DNA of 6,786 bases from an uncultured Clostridia bacterium. Lineage in GTDB: Bacteria > Bacillota > Clostridia > Lachnospirales > Lachnospiraceae. The notes beneath the pieces are model-generated. The model was not told the origin of the DNA, ran no database searches, and saw nothing but the letters and a program-made list of their open reading frames with translations. Shown piece by piece: positions 1-6,540 of the stretch (position 1 is its first letter; the number at the start of each line of letters is the position of its first letter). A program made the translations under genes and the position numbers. Where the stretch lies: the NCBI GenBank assembly GCA_947178015.1, contig CAMWWW010000126.1, positions 1 to 6,786 on the forward strand, given 5' to 3'.

Positions 1-10
1 GTTTCAACCA

Positions 11-39
11 TTGACTTCTTGTGAAGAATCCTTTAAAAT
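11..39 (+). promoter_or_regulatory. sigma-70 type promoter of the lipid kinase-rpoD operon
   Basis: A -35 box TTGACT (11-16) and a -10 box TAAAAT (34-39) are separated by 17 bp, and each matches the consensus at 5 of 6 positions. Transcription would begin near 46, giving a leader of about 36 nt before the ATG at 82. The spacer contains a perfect 13-bp dyad, TTCTT-GTG-AAGAA (16-28), which touches the -35 box and could be a repressor site or chance. No other promoter of similar quality is visible upstream of the kinase. Confidence 0.7.
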
Positions 40-81
40 GTTGTTGAGGTATACTTACCGGGGAAAGGAGAATACAATAGG

Positions 82-978
82 ATGAAATTACTATTTATTG
101 TAAATCCCAAGTCGGGAAAAGGACAGATAAAAAGCAGCCTGCTGGAGATTCTTGATATCTTTGTCAGGGCGGGATATGAGCCGACTATGCATATTACCCA
201 GAGTGTACTTGACGCAAAGGAGACGGTGAAGGCAAGAGCTGCGCAGTATGATTGTATTGTGTGCAGCGGCGGTGACGGCACGTTGAACGAGACGGTTGCC
301 GGGTTGCTGGAGGAGGGGCTTAGCGTCCCGCTCTGTTATATTCCGGCAGGCTCCACAAATGATTTTGCCTCCAGTCTAAAAATACCAAAGAACATGAAGA
401 ACGCTGCGAAATTAATTACGGAGGGCAGGCAGTTTCAGTGTGATGTGGGTTCATTTAATGAACGGTATTTTAATTACGTGGCTGCATTTGGAGCTTTTAC
501 GGAGGTTTCCTATGCAACGCCCCAGCAGATGAAAAATGTACTGGGGTATCAGGCTTATATAATAGAAGGGATGAAGAAGCTTACCTCAATTAAGCCCGCT
601 ATAATGGAAGTGGAGCATGACGGGAAATTAATTGAAGGAGAATTTTTGTATGGCATGATCAGTAACTCAACGTCGGTGGGCGGCTTTAAGAAGCTGGTAG
701 GAAAATCAGTGCGAATGGATGATGGCGTATTTGAGGTTACTTTGTTGAGAAAGCCAAAAAGTACGGCGGAGCTTCAGAATATTCTCACATCTATTATATC
801 TGCAGACATGTCTTCGGAGGCATTGTATACCTTTAAGGCATCAAAGCTAGCGATTCATTCACCGGGAGAGGTGCCATGGGTTCTGGATGGAGAGTATGGA
901 GGTGCTCCCAAGGAAATCACGGTGGATGTCAGAGAGAAGGCTTTGACTATTTTCTGCCCGCAGGATTTTAGTGCCTAG
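82..978 (+). CDS. diacylglycerol kinase family lipid kinase (YegS/DgkB/BmrU type)
   Basis: This is a 298-residue soluble kinase of the DAGK catalytic domain family. Members phosphorylate diacylglycerol or a related lipid at the inner face of the membrane using ATP, returning diacylglycerol to phospholipid synthesis. The sequence shows the N-terminal NPKSGKG motif (residues 8-14), the nucleotide-binding GGDGTLNE loop (63-70), PAGSTNDFA (88-96), DDGVFE (213-218) of the metal site region, and LDGE (268-271), whose Glu corresponds to the catalytic base described in DgkB. All key motifs are intact and the length is normal for the family. There is no signal peptide or membrane segment. The ATG at 82 is supported by AAAGGAG at 64-70, 11 nt upstream. 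It is the first gene of an operon with the sigma factor, whose start lies 34 nt after this stop. The exact lipid substrate (diacylglycerol, undecaprenol or sphingoid type) cannot be told from sequence. A bmrU- or dagK-like name would be a guess. Confidence 0.93.
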   Translation: MKLLFIVNPKSGKGQIKSSLLEILDIFVRAGYEPTMHITQSVLDAKETVKARAAQYDCIVCSGGDGTLNETVAGLLEEGLSVPLCYIPAGSTNDFASSLKIPKNMKNAAKLITEGRQFQCDVGSFNERYFNYVAAFGAFTEVSYATPQQMKNVLGYQAYIIEGMKKLTSIKPAIMEVEHDGKLIEGEFLYGMISNSTSVGGFKKLVGKSVRMDDGVFEVTLLRKPKSTAELQNILTSIISADMSSEALYTFKASKLAIHSPGEVPWVLDGEYGGAPKEITVDVREKALTIFCPQDFSA

Positions 979-1012
979 ATCGGATGATATGGATATAGAA
1001 AGGAATATATAC

Positions 1013-2143
1013 GTGGAAAACGAAAGAGATGGCTTTACTGAGAAATTAAAGAAACTTGTTGAGTTGGGAAATTCAAAAAAGGGGATTTTGGAGGTTGAGG
1101 AGATCAACGATTTCTTCAAGAATGAGAATCTCTCCTTGGAACAGTTGGAATATATTTATCAATATCTGGAGGATAATAAAATTGATGTTCTCCGCATTAT
1201 AGATACCGATGCCCTTGTGGACGAGGATCTTTTGCTGGATAAGGATGATGACGGGTTTTTGGAGGATGAGGAAGAGGAGATCGATCTGGATGCGATAGAT
1301 CTTCTTGAAGGAATCGGAACGGAAGACCCAGTCCGTATGTATTTGAAGGAGATTGGAACCGTGCCTTTGTTGAGCGCGGATGAGGAGCTGGAGCTTGCAA
1401 AGAAGAAATCTGCTGGGGATAATACGGCGAAGGAGAGGCTTATCGAGTCAAATCTGCGTCTGGTGGTCAGTATTGCAAAGCGCTATACTGGTCGTGGCAT
1501 GAGTTTTTTGGATCTGGTTCAGGAAGGAAATCTTGGACTGATCAAGGGTGTAGAAAAATTTGATTATGAAAAGGGGTACAAGCTCAGCACCTATGCGACA
1601 TGGTGGATTCGCCAGTCTGTGACGAGGGCTCTTGCCGATCAGGCGAGAACGATCCGAGTGCCAGTACATATGGTGGAGACGATCAATAAGATGTCCAAGA
1701 TGCAGAGAAAGCTGACGCTGGAGCTTGGCTATGAGCCGACGACGACAGAGCTTGCGGAGGCGCTTGGCATGTCGGAGGACAAGGTGATTGAGATTATGCA
1801 GATTGCTAGGGAACCTGCATCGTTAGAGACGCCGATTGGCGAGGAGGATGATTCCAATCTTGGTGATTTTGTGGCGGATAATAATGCGGTGACGCCAGAG
1901 GGGAATATTGAGTCTGTGATGTTGAGAGAGCATATTGATACTTTGCTTGAGGATCTGAAGGATAGAGAGAAGCAGGTGATCGTTCTTCGGTTTGGGTTGT
2001 TAGACGGACATCCAAGAACGCTGGAAGAGGTCGGCAAGGAATTTAATGTCACCCGCGAGCGCATCCGCCAGATTGAGGCAAAGGCTCTTAGGAAGTTGCG
2101 CAATCCGGTGCGCAGCAAGAAAATAAAAGACTTTTTGCAATAG
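1013..2143 (+). CDS. rpoD: RNA polymerase primary sigma factor RpoD/SigA
   Basis: This sigma-70 group 1 type factor directs RNA polymerase to housekeeping promoters. Numbering from GTG 1013 (376 residues): region 1.1 spans about 1-62, followed by an acidic linker (about 63-92, Asp/Glu-rich). Region 1.2 is at 102-133 (TEDPVRMYLKEIG). Region 2 is at about 139-215, with the core-binding helix (IKGVEKFDYEKGYK) and the -10 recognition helix STYATWWIRQSVT. Region 3 is at about 216-295. Region 4 is at about 308-376, with helix-turn-helix TLEEVGKEFNVTRERIRQIE. The Gln and Thr that read the -10 box and the Arg-Glu-xx-Arg that reads the -35 box are present. I prefer GTG 1013 because AGAAAGGA (997-1004) lies 8 nt upstream and the protein then begins MENERDGFTEKLK, as clostridial RpoD proteins commonly do. 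The frame also opens at GTG 971 (390 residues, overlapping the kinase by 8 nt) and ATG 989, both with poor ribosome sites. It is cotranscribed with the lipid kinase and ends in a terminator. dnaG, the usual neighbour, is not seen upstream, so a second sigma copy elsewhere is possible. Confidence 0.93.
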   Translation: MENERDGFTEKLKKLVELGNSKKGILEVEEINDFFKNENLSLEQLEYIYQYLEDNKIDVLRIIDTDALVDEDLLLDKDDDGFLEDEEEEIDLDAIDLLEGIGTEDPVRMYLKEIGTVPLLSADEELELAKKKSAGDNTAKERLIESNLRLVVSIAKRYTGRGMSFLDLVQEGNLGLIKGVEKFDYEKGYKLSTYATWWIRQSVTRALADQARTIRVPVHMVETINKMSKMQRKLTLELGYEPTTTELAEALGMSEDKVIEIMQIAREPASLETPIGEEDDSNLGDFVADNNAVTPEGNIESVMLREHIDTLLEDLKDREKQVIVLRFGLLDGHPRTLEEVGKEFNVTRERIRQIEAKALRKLRNPVRSKKIKDFLQ

Positions 2144-2164
2144 GGCTGTGGCGACAGCCCTTTT
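2142..2164 (+). terminator. intrinsic terminator after rpoD
   Basis: A perfect 8-bp stem AGGGCTGT (2142-2149) / ACAGCCCT (2154-2161) with tetraloop GGCG is followed by a short run of T (2161-2164). The stem starts inside the TAG stop codon, so the end of rpoD and the terminator share bases. The T run is short, so termination may be incomplete. Confidence 0.75.
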
Positions 2165-2291
2165 GCATGCATCAAAACTTGTTTTCACAGATTTTCCACA
2201 CTTTTATCAAAAAGTGGTCATAATCGGCTGGTATTCTTATCTCAGAAGTTAAGAAACAATAAAAAAACAGAAAGAGAGAGGGACGGTCGAT
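2165..2291 (+). promoter_or_regulatory. htrA upstream region, promoter not clearly resolved
   Basis: This 127-base gap must hold the htrA promoter if the terminator at 2142-2164 works. The best single -10-like hexamer is CATAAT (2219-2224), but it has no good -35 at 16-18 bp. An alternative is TTTTCA (2182-2187) with TATCAA (2205-2210) at 17 bp, each matching 4 of 6. A small dyad CACTTTT (2199-2205) / AAAAGTG (2210-2216) lies between them and could be a regulator site. TTTTCCACA (2192-2200) is one base away from a DnaA box. The ribosome site is the purine-rich GAGAGAGGGA just before 2284. Confidence 0.3.
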
Positions 2292-3611
2292 ATGAGCGAT
2301 TACAGAGATTTTTATGAAAATAAGGAAGATACTACACCATTATATGATTCTGCGCATACATCAAAGAAAAAAAGAAACTGGAAAAAGACATTGCGCTTTG
2401 CGGCTGGTTCCGCAGCCTTTGGTATGGTTTTGGGATTTGGCCTGCTGACCTATTCTAAGGAGGCGGCAGGGTTAGAGAAGCAGTCCAATCGGATCGAGGT
2501 TGTTCAGACATTGCCAGAGAAGGAAAGCAATGGGGCAGCCGGTGCAGAACAGCTTGCGTCCATTGGGAAAACCAATCCAAGCGGCGCGACAAGTACAGTG
2601 ATTGATGTATCAGATATTGTAGATGCTGCACTGCCTTCTGTGGTGGCAGTCAACTGTGTCACTTATGTACAGGAAAGAAGTATATTTACTTATGGGTTTT
2701 ACAACAGCGGCGACAGCGGAAGAGTGTTGGAGCAGGATTCCTGCGGCACAGGCATTATTATCGGGGAAAGCGATGAGAACCTGATGATCTTGACCAATAA
2801 TCATGTTATTGAGGACGCCAATAAAGTGTCCGTGGTATTTTCGGATGGTACAGAGGTGGAAGGTTCTGTGTTTGGCAGTGATGTTGATGCAGATATTGCT
2901 ATCGTTCTGATTCCGATTGCCAATATACCAGAGCAGACACGTTCGGTAATTAAGATTGCGGCGCTGGGAGATTCGGAGAATGTCAGAGTTGGATCGGCTG
3001 CGATTGCCATTGGAAATGCTTTAGGGTATGGCCAATCGGTCACAACGGGCGTGATCAGTGCGGTAAATAGAGAGGTAAAGCTTACCGATAAGACAATGAC
3101 ATTGATACAGACAGATGCGGCGATCAATGGTGGAAATAGTGGTGGTCCTTTGTTAAATTCCAACGGTGAGGTAATTGGAATTAACACGGTGAAATATGCG
3201 GCGAGCGGTGTGGAAGGCATGGGATATGCGATTCCAATTACGGATGCAAAGCCGATTATAGAGAGCATTATAAATGGCGGCAATACAAAACAGAATCAGC
3301 AGGGTGTATTGTTTGGTATCTATGGCGGAGATGTGACAGAGCAGCTTCAGAGAATGTTCCAGATGCCGGCAGGCGTATATGTATCTGGCGTGGTGGAGAA
3401 TTCTCCGGCAGAGAAGTATCAGATTCAGGTGGGTAGTGTGATCACAGCAGTGGATGGAAGAGCGATTACAGGAATGGAGGATCTGACGGAAATTCTTGCA
3501 GAGCATCAGGCAGGTGATACCATCACGGTCACAATGATAGTGCCGGGACGTGAGCAGGCTACAGAGCAGACGGTGCAGGTGGTTTTGGCTGCAAGAGAGG
3601 ATTCTGTGTAA
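2292..3611 (+). CDS. htrA: membrane-anchored HtrA/DegP-like serine protease with one PDZ domain
   Basis: This S1C-family protease of 439 residues degrades or refolds damaged exported proteins at the outer face of the membrane. The N-terminus is cytoplasmic and hydrophilic (1-33, ending in a Lys/Arg cluster). One membrane segment follows (about 34-54), then a low-complexity linker (about 55-100). The trypsin-like domain covers about 105-330. The catalytic triad is visible: His171 in TNNHVIED, Asp201 in DADIAIV and Ser283 in NGGNSGGPLLN. A single C-terminal PDZ domain spans about 336-435, with GVYVSGVVENSPAEKYQIQVG and GDTITVTM typical of the fold. Length and layout match Gram-positive HtrA proteins such as those of Bacillus. 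Two cysteines, 122 and 151, lie in the exported domain and might form a disulphide, which I cannot verify. The ATG at 2292 follows a purine-rich GAGAGGGA. The gene has the same strand as rpoD but is separated from it by a terminator. The 77-residue gene follows after 81 nt with no clear terminator between, so the two may be cotranscribed. Confidence 0.95.
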   Translation: MSDYRDFYENKEDTTPLYDSAHTSKKKRNWKKTLRFAAGSAAFGMVLGFGLLTYSKEAAGLEKQSNRIEVVQTLPEKESNGAAGAEQLASIGKTNPSGATSTVIDVSDIVDAALPSVVAVNCVTYVQERSIFTYGFYNSGDSGRVLEQDSCGTGIIIGESDENLMILTNNHVIEDANKVSVVFSDGTEVEGSVFGSDVDADIAIVLIPIANIPEQTRSVIKIAALGDSENVRVGSAAIAIGNALGYGQSVTTGVISAVNREVKLTDKTMTLIQTDAAINGGNSGGPLLNSNGEVIGINTVKYAASGVEGMGYAIPITDAKPIIESIINGGNTKQNQQGVLFGIYGGDVTEQLQRMFQMPAGVYVSGVVENSPAEKYQIQVGSVITAVDGRAITGMEDLTEILAEHQAGDTITVTMIVPGREQATEQTVQVVLAAREDSV

Positions 3612-3692
3612 GCAGAACGGAGTTATTTCCAATCAGGAAAGACGACGAAATAAAAGGGTTCGTATTAAAGCAGGTAAGATGGGAGAAGCAAA

Positions 3693-3926
3693 ATGGCGAG
3701 GGAGATGGACTTTAGGATGAGCAGGCCAAAGCTTGTGAGCGAGGGAGATAAGGTGGAGCTTTCAGAATCGACACTGAATACTCTCGAAGGAACCATGTAT
3801 TATTATACGATAGAGCCGGCCCTCGCTATGTCCAACAATACGCGAAAGCCGCTTGAGAGCTTGACAGGGATAGTGAAGAAGGTGGAGGAATATGGAAGCG
3901 AGTGGACGGTGATTGTGGAGATATAA
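3693..3926 (+). CDS. small hypothetical protein, 77 residues, function unknown
   Basis: I do not recognise this protein. The ATG at 3693 is preceded by GGGAG (3681-3685) at 7 nt, a good spacing, and the frame is open to TAA at 3926. It has no signal peptide, membrane segment or cysteine. Residues 9-28 (MSRPKLVSEGDKVELSEST) and 56-77 (LESLTGIVKKVEEYGSEWTV, ending VEI) read like short beta strands with charged turns, suggesting a small beta-barrel or sandwich. The central part contains YYYTIEPALAMSNN. Other in-frame ATGs lie at 3705 and 3717. The one at 3717 begins MSRPKLV, which may be the true start of the conserved part, but its ribosome site is poorly spaced (about 12 nt). It follows htrA by 81 nt without an obvious terminator and precedes a strong promoter for the next gene, so it may be read with htrA. 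A role in envelope stress or as an adaptor would be speculation. Confidence 0.72.
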   Translation: MAREMDFRMSRPKLVSEGDKVELSESTLNTLEGTMYYYTIEPALAMSNNTRKPLESLTGIVKKVEEYGSEWTVIVEI

Positions 3927-3947
3927 GAATCAGGGAATATTCGCCAC

Positions 3948-3977
3948 TTGACATAAAATTGTAAATAGTGCTATGAT
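3948..3977 (+). promoter_or_regulatory. strong extended -10 promoter for the zinc-ribbon gene
   Basis: A perfect TTGACA (3948-3953) lies 18 bp from TATGAT (3972-3977). The TG at 3969-3970 gives an extended -10 (TGCTATGAT). This is the best promoter in the window. The start of transcription is predicted near 3984, leaving a leader of about 92 nt before the ATG at 4076. The region just downstream of the -10 box is covered by a dyad. Confidence 0.85.
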
Positions 3978-3978
3978 A

Positions 3979-4012
3979 AGGCATACAGTATGTTTCTATA
4001 TATTGTATGCCT
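3979..4012. promoter_or_regulatory. dyad over the transcription start: likely operator or upstream terminator
   Basis: AGGCATACA (3979-3987) is repeated in perfect inversion as TGTATGCCT (4004-4012), with a 16-base loop. The left arm starts one base after the -10 box and also forms a shorter palindrome, CATAC-A-GTATG (3982-3992). Transcripts beginning near 3984 would lack most of the left arm, so the dyad fits a protein-binding site at the start site better than a hairpin of that mRNA. For transcripts arriving from the htrA side it could act as a terminator, since TTTTT (4019-4023) follows the right arm after 6 bases. Both readings are inference. Confidence 0.55.
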
Positions 4013-4026
4013 GATGTGTTTTTATA

Positions 4027-4068
4027 GAGGTGATATAGCCACCCACATCGGAGGAGAGAAAGAGGAGG
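4027..4068 (+). promoter_or_regulatory. leader of the zinc-ribbon gene with three Shine-Dalgarno-like sites
   Basis: The true ribosome site is AGGAGG (4063-4068), 7 nt before the ATG. Upstream lie GGAGGAGAG (4050-4058) and GAGGTGAT (4027-4034). The last is an 8-base perfect match to the full Shine-Dalgarno consensus but has no start codon at usable distance. Its GGTG (4029-4032) can pair with CACC (4040-4043), which may hide it. The upstream copies might act as ribosome standby sites. Confidence 0.5.
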
Positions 4069-4075
4069 CAGAGAG

Positions 4076-6493
4076 ATGAAGTGTGCGAAATGTGGCGCAG
4101 AGATTCAGGAGGATACCATTTTTTGTCCAGAATGTGGGAGCTATATAGAGCTGAAACGGACAGAAGAGAGAGAAGCAGATAGAGGGAGCAGCGAGATTTA
4201 CGATACAGAGGCGAAGGAGCCTGAAGATGGAAATAAGGATGAGAATTTGAGGACTGCTAAGATAGAGTCTGCATATAGGAGCGAGGAGTATACGATAGAC
4301 ATAGAGCCGGCTTCACAGGCGTTTGGGACGAATGATGGACAGTCGGGAGCAGGTGGCGGTCCACGTTTTGACTGGCAGGCAAACCAAGCAGCCAATTATC
4401 CTTCTGCGGGTAAGCCGAAAAAGAGCAAAGCACCATACATAGTAATGGGCATAGTTGGCGCAGCGATAGCGGTGACGCTCATTTATCTAGTGATAACCCT
4501 GACGGGGGCAGATAAGGCAAAGTCCTATGTGGAGAAGGCGCTGCGAAATACTTTTGAAGAGTTGGCAAAGGATGAGCGCGGCGACAGACGGAAGGAGATT
4601 TTGGAAGGAGAACAGATTTCGCAGCAGATAGCGGTCACTTTGTCAGAATTTACTATGTCGGAGCAAGGAATAGCGACGGATGTTTTGAAGGATTATGCGC
4701 CAATTAGTTTTTCCTTAAGTGTGGATTCCAATAGGATTGAGGCAGAGGCGATGATGGCGCTCACGGCGATGGTCAGCGATATGAAGCCTGCTAGATTGGA
4801 GATATTTGCTGACAGCGCGGGGATCATTCTTGGGCTTCCGGGATTGTACGAGAATTATCTGGGAATCAGCCCGGAGGATATAGAGGATCTGACGGGAAGA
4901 GAAATCAACCCAGAAGCGGTATCCGAGATAGAGAGGCAGCAGGAGGGCATCGATTCTCTGATTGAGACTTTAAAAGAGTGGTATTCTGAAGTATACAATG
5001 ATGTAAGCTGTGAGAAAACACAGACGGTTAAGCTGGATACAGGAAGCAGCATGATGGAAGCAGAGGAATATATGCTGTCCTTATCAGAGAGAAATTATGC
5101 GAGGCATATGAGAAATCTGCCGAAGCGAATTAAGGCAGATCAGACATTTATGAATTGGTATGCTTCTATGACCTCTGACAGCGAAGCAGAGTATTTGATT
5201 AAAAATCTGGAAGCGTTAGTGGAAGAATCCATGGTTGATTCATGGGTGAGCAAGGTAGTTCTCTGCTATGTGCGCATAAGCCAGAATCAGGTGGTAGAAA
5301 TTCGGATTCCTCTTGATGATGGAAAAAAACAGGAGGGAGAGTTGGTATTTTCCTTCTTTGGCAAGGAAAATCTTGGAGACGATCGGAGAATAGATTTGCA
5401 GATAAGCATGGACGGAGACAGCGTTGCCGCACATTATCATGCAGTGGAGGATGGAGAGAAAAACAGCGTCCAACTATCAGCGGAGTTTAACGGAATGTTT
5501 TCGATGGAGATGTATCTTGACGGCGAGTACCATATCACAGAATCAGAATATTCTTACGAGATGAAAAAGCTTGATATAATTGCTGCTGTCAAGAATTACT
5601 TGGGTGAAAGCACCAGCGTTAAGATTGGGCTTAGTGGAAGCTATATCGTGACGGAAGCAGAAGATTTTACCATGCCGGAATATTCCGATACCATCCAATT
5701 AGCGGAGCTTGGCACACAAGAGCAGCAGGAGCTAATATTAAAAATACTTGACAATGCTTTAGAAAGAGGATATGTTCCAAGTGCATTTACCGAGCAATTT
5801 TCTTATATTATCTCTCAGCTAAAGGGGCAGACCCCGTCCAACGGCGTGGGAGATAACGGCGGCGGAAGTCTTGACGGGTCAGAGTATCTGACCTATGAGG
5901 AATTTGTCACCGCGGTAAAGGAGATATATGGAGACATTTATTCTGAGGAGGTATTAAGGCAGATCTACGACAGCCTGTATGGTGATGTGGAGCAGCCGGA
6001 CACAAATACTGGCAGCGAAGAAGCAGATAGGCTATTCTGTGAGGATAACGATCTGGTTCTTGAAATTAAGCCTGTGGATGGTTTTCAGAAAGATGAGCAG
6101 TATTCCAGCAGCTATGAACTTGCCTATGTAAAAAATATTGAAGATACGGACCAGATTCTGCTAGACTACCAGATCACAACTGAAAAAATGGAAGAAAATC
6201 TGGAAGCTTCGCGGGAATTTCAACAACAGTATTACACAAGTTCTGGCTATACAGATATAACAATCAGTGAAATTCAGTATGGCATGATCAATGGCTTTCA
6301 GGCAGCATGGATCGAATATCACGCATCTGACGCAGAGGGAAATCAGGCAAGCGGCTTCAATGCCTATGTGCAGATTGACGACAAGCATGGCTGTATATTA
6401 GATATGTACAATCTGTTCGGAGCAGAAGAGGTGTCCTTGGATCTGTTGATGAAATGTTTTCAGTTAGAGGAAGCGGTATCAATTAGAGAATAA
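4076..6493 (+). CDS. zinc-ribbon membrane protein with large exported region, function unknown
   Basis: This protein has 805 residues. It begins with a zinc ribbon: Cys3, Cys6, Cys17 and Cys20 in CxxC-x10-CPEC order, which would bind zinc in the cytoplasm. A polar, acidic linker rich in Glu, Gly and Ser (about 24-110) follows, then basic KPKKSK (113-118) and one membrane segment (about 120-141, YIVMGIVGAAIAVTLIYLVI). Positive residues before the segment predict the N-terminus inside and the remainder (about 145-805) outside. The exported part has a long mixed alpha/beta section (about 145-585), a Gly/Ser linker (590-601), a short helical stretch with LTYEEFVTAVKEIYGDIY (605-622), and a C-terminal domain (about 650-800). 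The last has alternating hydrophobic strands and resembles PsbP-like or substrate-binding folds only loosely. It contains no catalytic motif I recognise. The ATG at 4076 has a strong AGGAGG 7 nt upstream. It has its own promoter and terminator, so it is monocistronic. It may be a sensor or adhesion-type surface protein, but I cannot assign a function. Confidence 0.88.
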   Translation: MKCAKCGAEIQEDTIFCPECGSYIELKRTEEREADRGSSEIYDTEAKEPEDGNKDENLRTAKIESAYRSEEYTIDIEPASQAFGTNDGQSGAGGGPRFDWQANQAANYPSAGKPKKSKAPYIVMGIVGAAIAVTLIYLVITLTGADKAKSYVEKALRNTFEELAKDERGDRRKEILEGEQISQQIAVTLSEFTMSEQGIATDVLKDYAPISFSLSVDSNRIEAEAMMALTAMVSDMKPARLEIFADSAGIILGLPGLYENYLGISPEDIEDLTGREINPEAVSEIERQQEGIDSLIETLKEWYSEVYNDVSCEKTQTVKLDTGSSMMEAEEYMLSLSERNYARHMRNLPKRIKADQTFMNWYASMTSDSEAEYLIKNLEALVEESMVDSWVSKVVLCYVRISQNQVVEIRIPLDDGKKQEGELVFSFFGKENLGDDRRIDLQISMDGDSVAAHYHAVEDGEKNSVQLSAEFNGMFSMEMYLDGEYHITESEYSYEMKKLDIIAAVKNYLGESTSVKIGLSGSYIVTEAEDFTMPEYSDTIQLAELGTQEQQELILKILDNALERGYVPSAFTEQFSYIISQLKGQTPSNGVGDNGGGSLDGSEYLTYEEFVTAVKEIYGDIYSEEVLRQIYDSLYGDVEQPDTNTGSEEADRLFCEDNDLVLEIKPVDGFQKDEQYSSSYELAYVKNIEDTDQILLDYQITTEKMEENLEASREFQQQYYTSSGYTDITISEIQYGMINGFQAAWIEYHASDAEGNQASGFNAYVQIDDKHGCILDMYNLFGAEEVSLDLLMKCFQLEEAVSIRE

Positions 6494-6504
6494 GATAAGA
6501 AGAG

Positions 6505-6539
6505 AGAAAAAGGTTGTTATAGGCAGCCTTTTTCTTTTT
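6505..6539 (+). terminator. intrinsic terminator after the zinc-ribbon gene
   Basis: AAAAAGGTTG (6507-6516) pairs with CAGCCTTTTT (6524-6533) around a 7-base loop, with one G-U pair, and the stem extends outward through G6506-C6534 and A6505-T6535. The 3' arm and the following CTTTTT supply the uridine tract. It starts 11 bases after the stop codon. The A-rich left arm means it could also work on the opposite strand. Confidence 0.85.
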
Positions 6540-6540
6540 A

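Noticed and set aside
1729..2175. 148-residue open frame opposite rpoD
   Set aside because: It covers the highly conserved sigma regions 3-4 and reads as Ser-rich low-information sequence, typical of antisense shadow frames.
2801..3283. 160-residue open frame opposite htrA
   Set aside because: It lies entirely within the intact protease gene, with no ribosome site or family signature, so it is a shadow of the coding strand.
3623..3653. Inverted repeat TTATTTC/GAAATAA between htrA and the small gene as a terminator
   Set aside because: The 7-bp AT-rich stem has a 17-base loop and no T tract after it, so it is unlikely to end transcription.
5865..6010. Possible gene fusion or frameshift at the Gly/Ser linker in the zinc-ribbon protein
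   Set aside because: The frame stays open with the same style of codon use on both sides, and Gly/Ser linkers are normal between exported domains.
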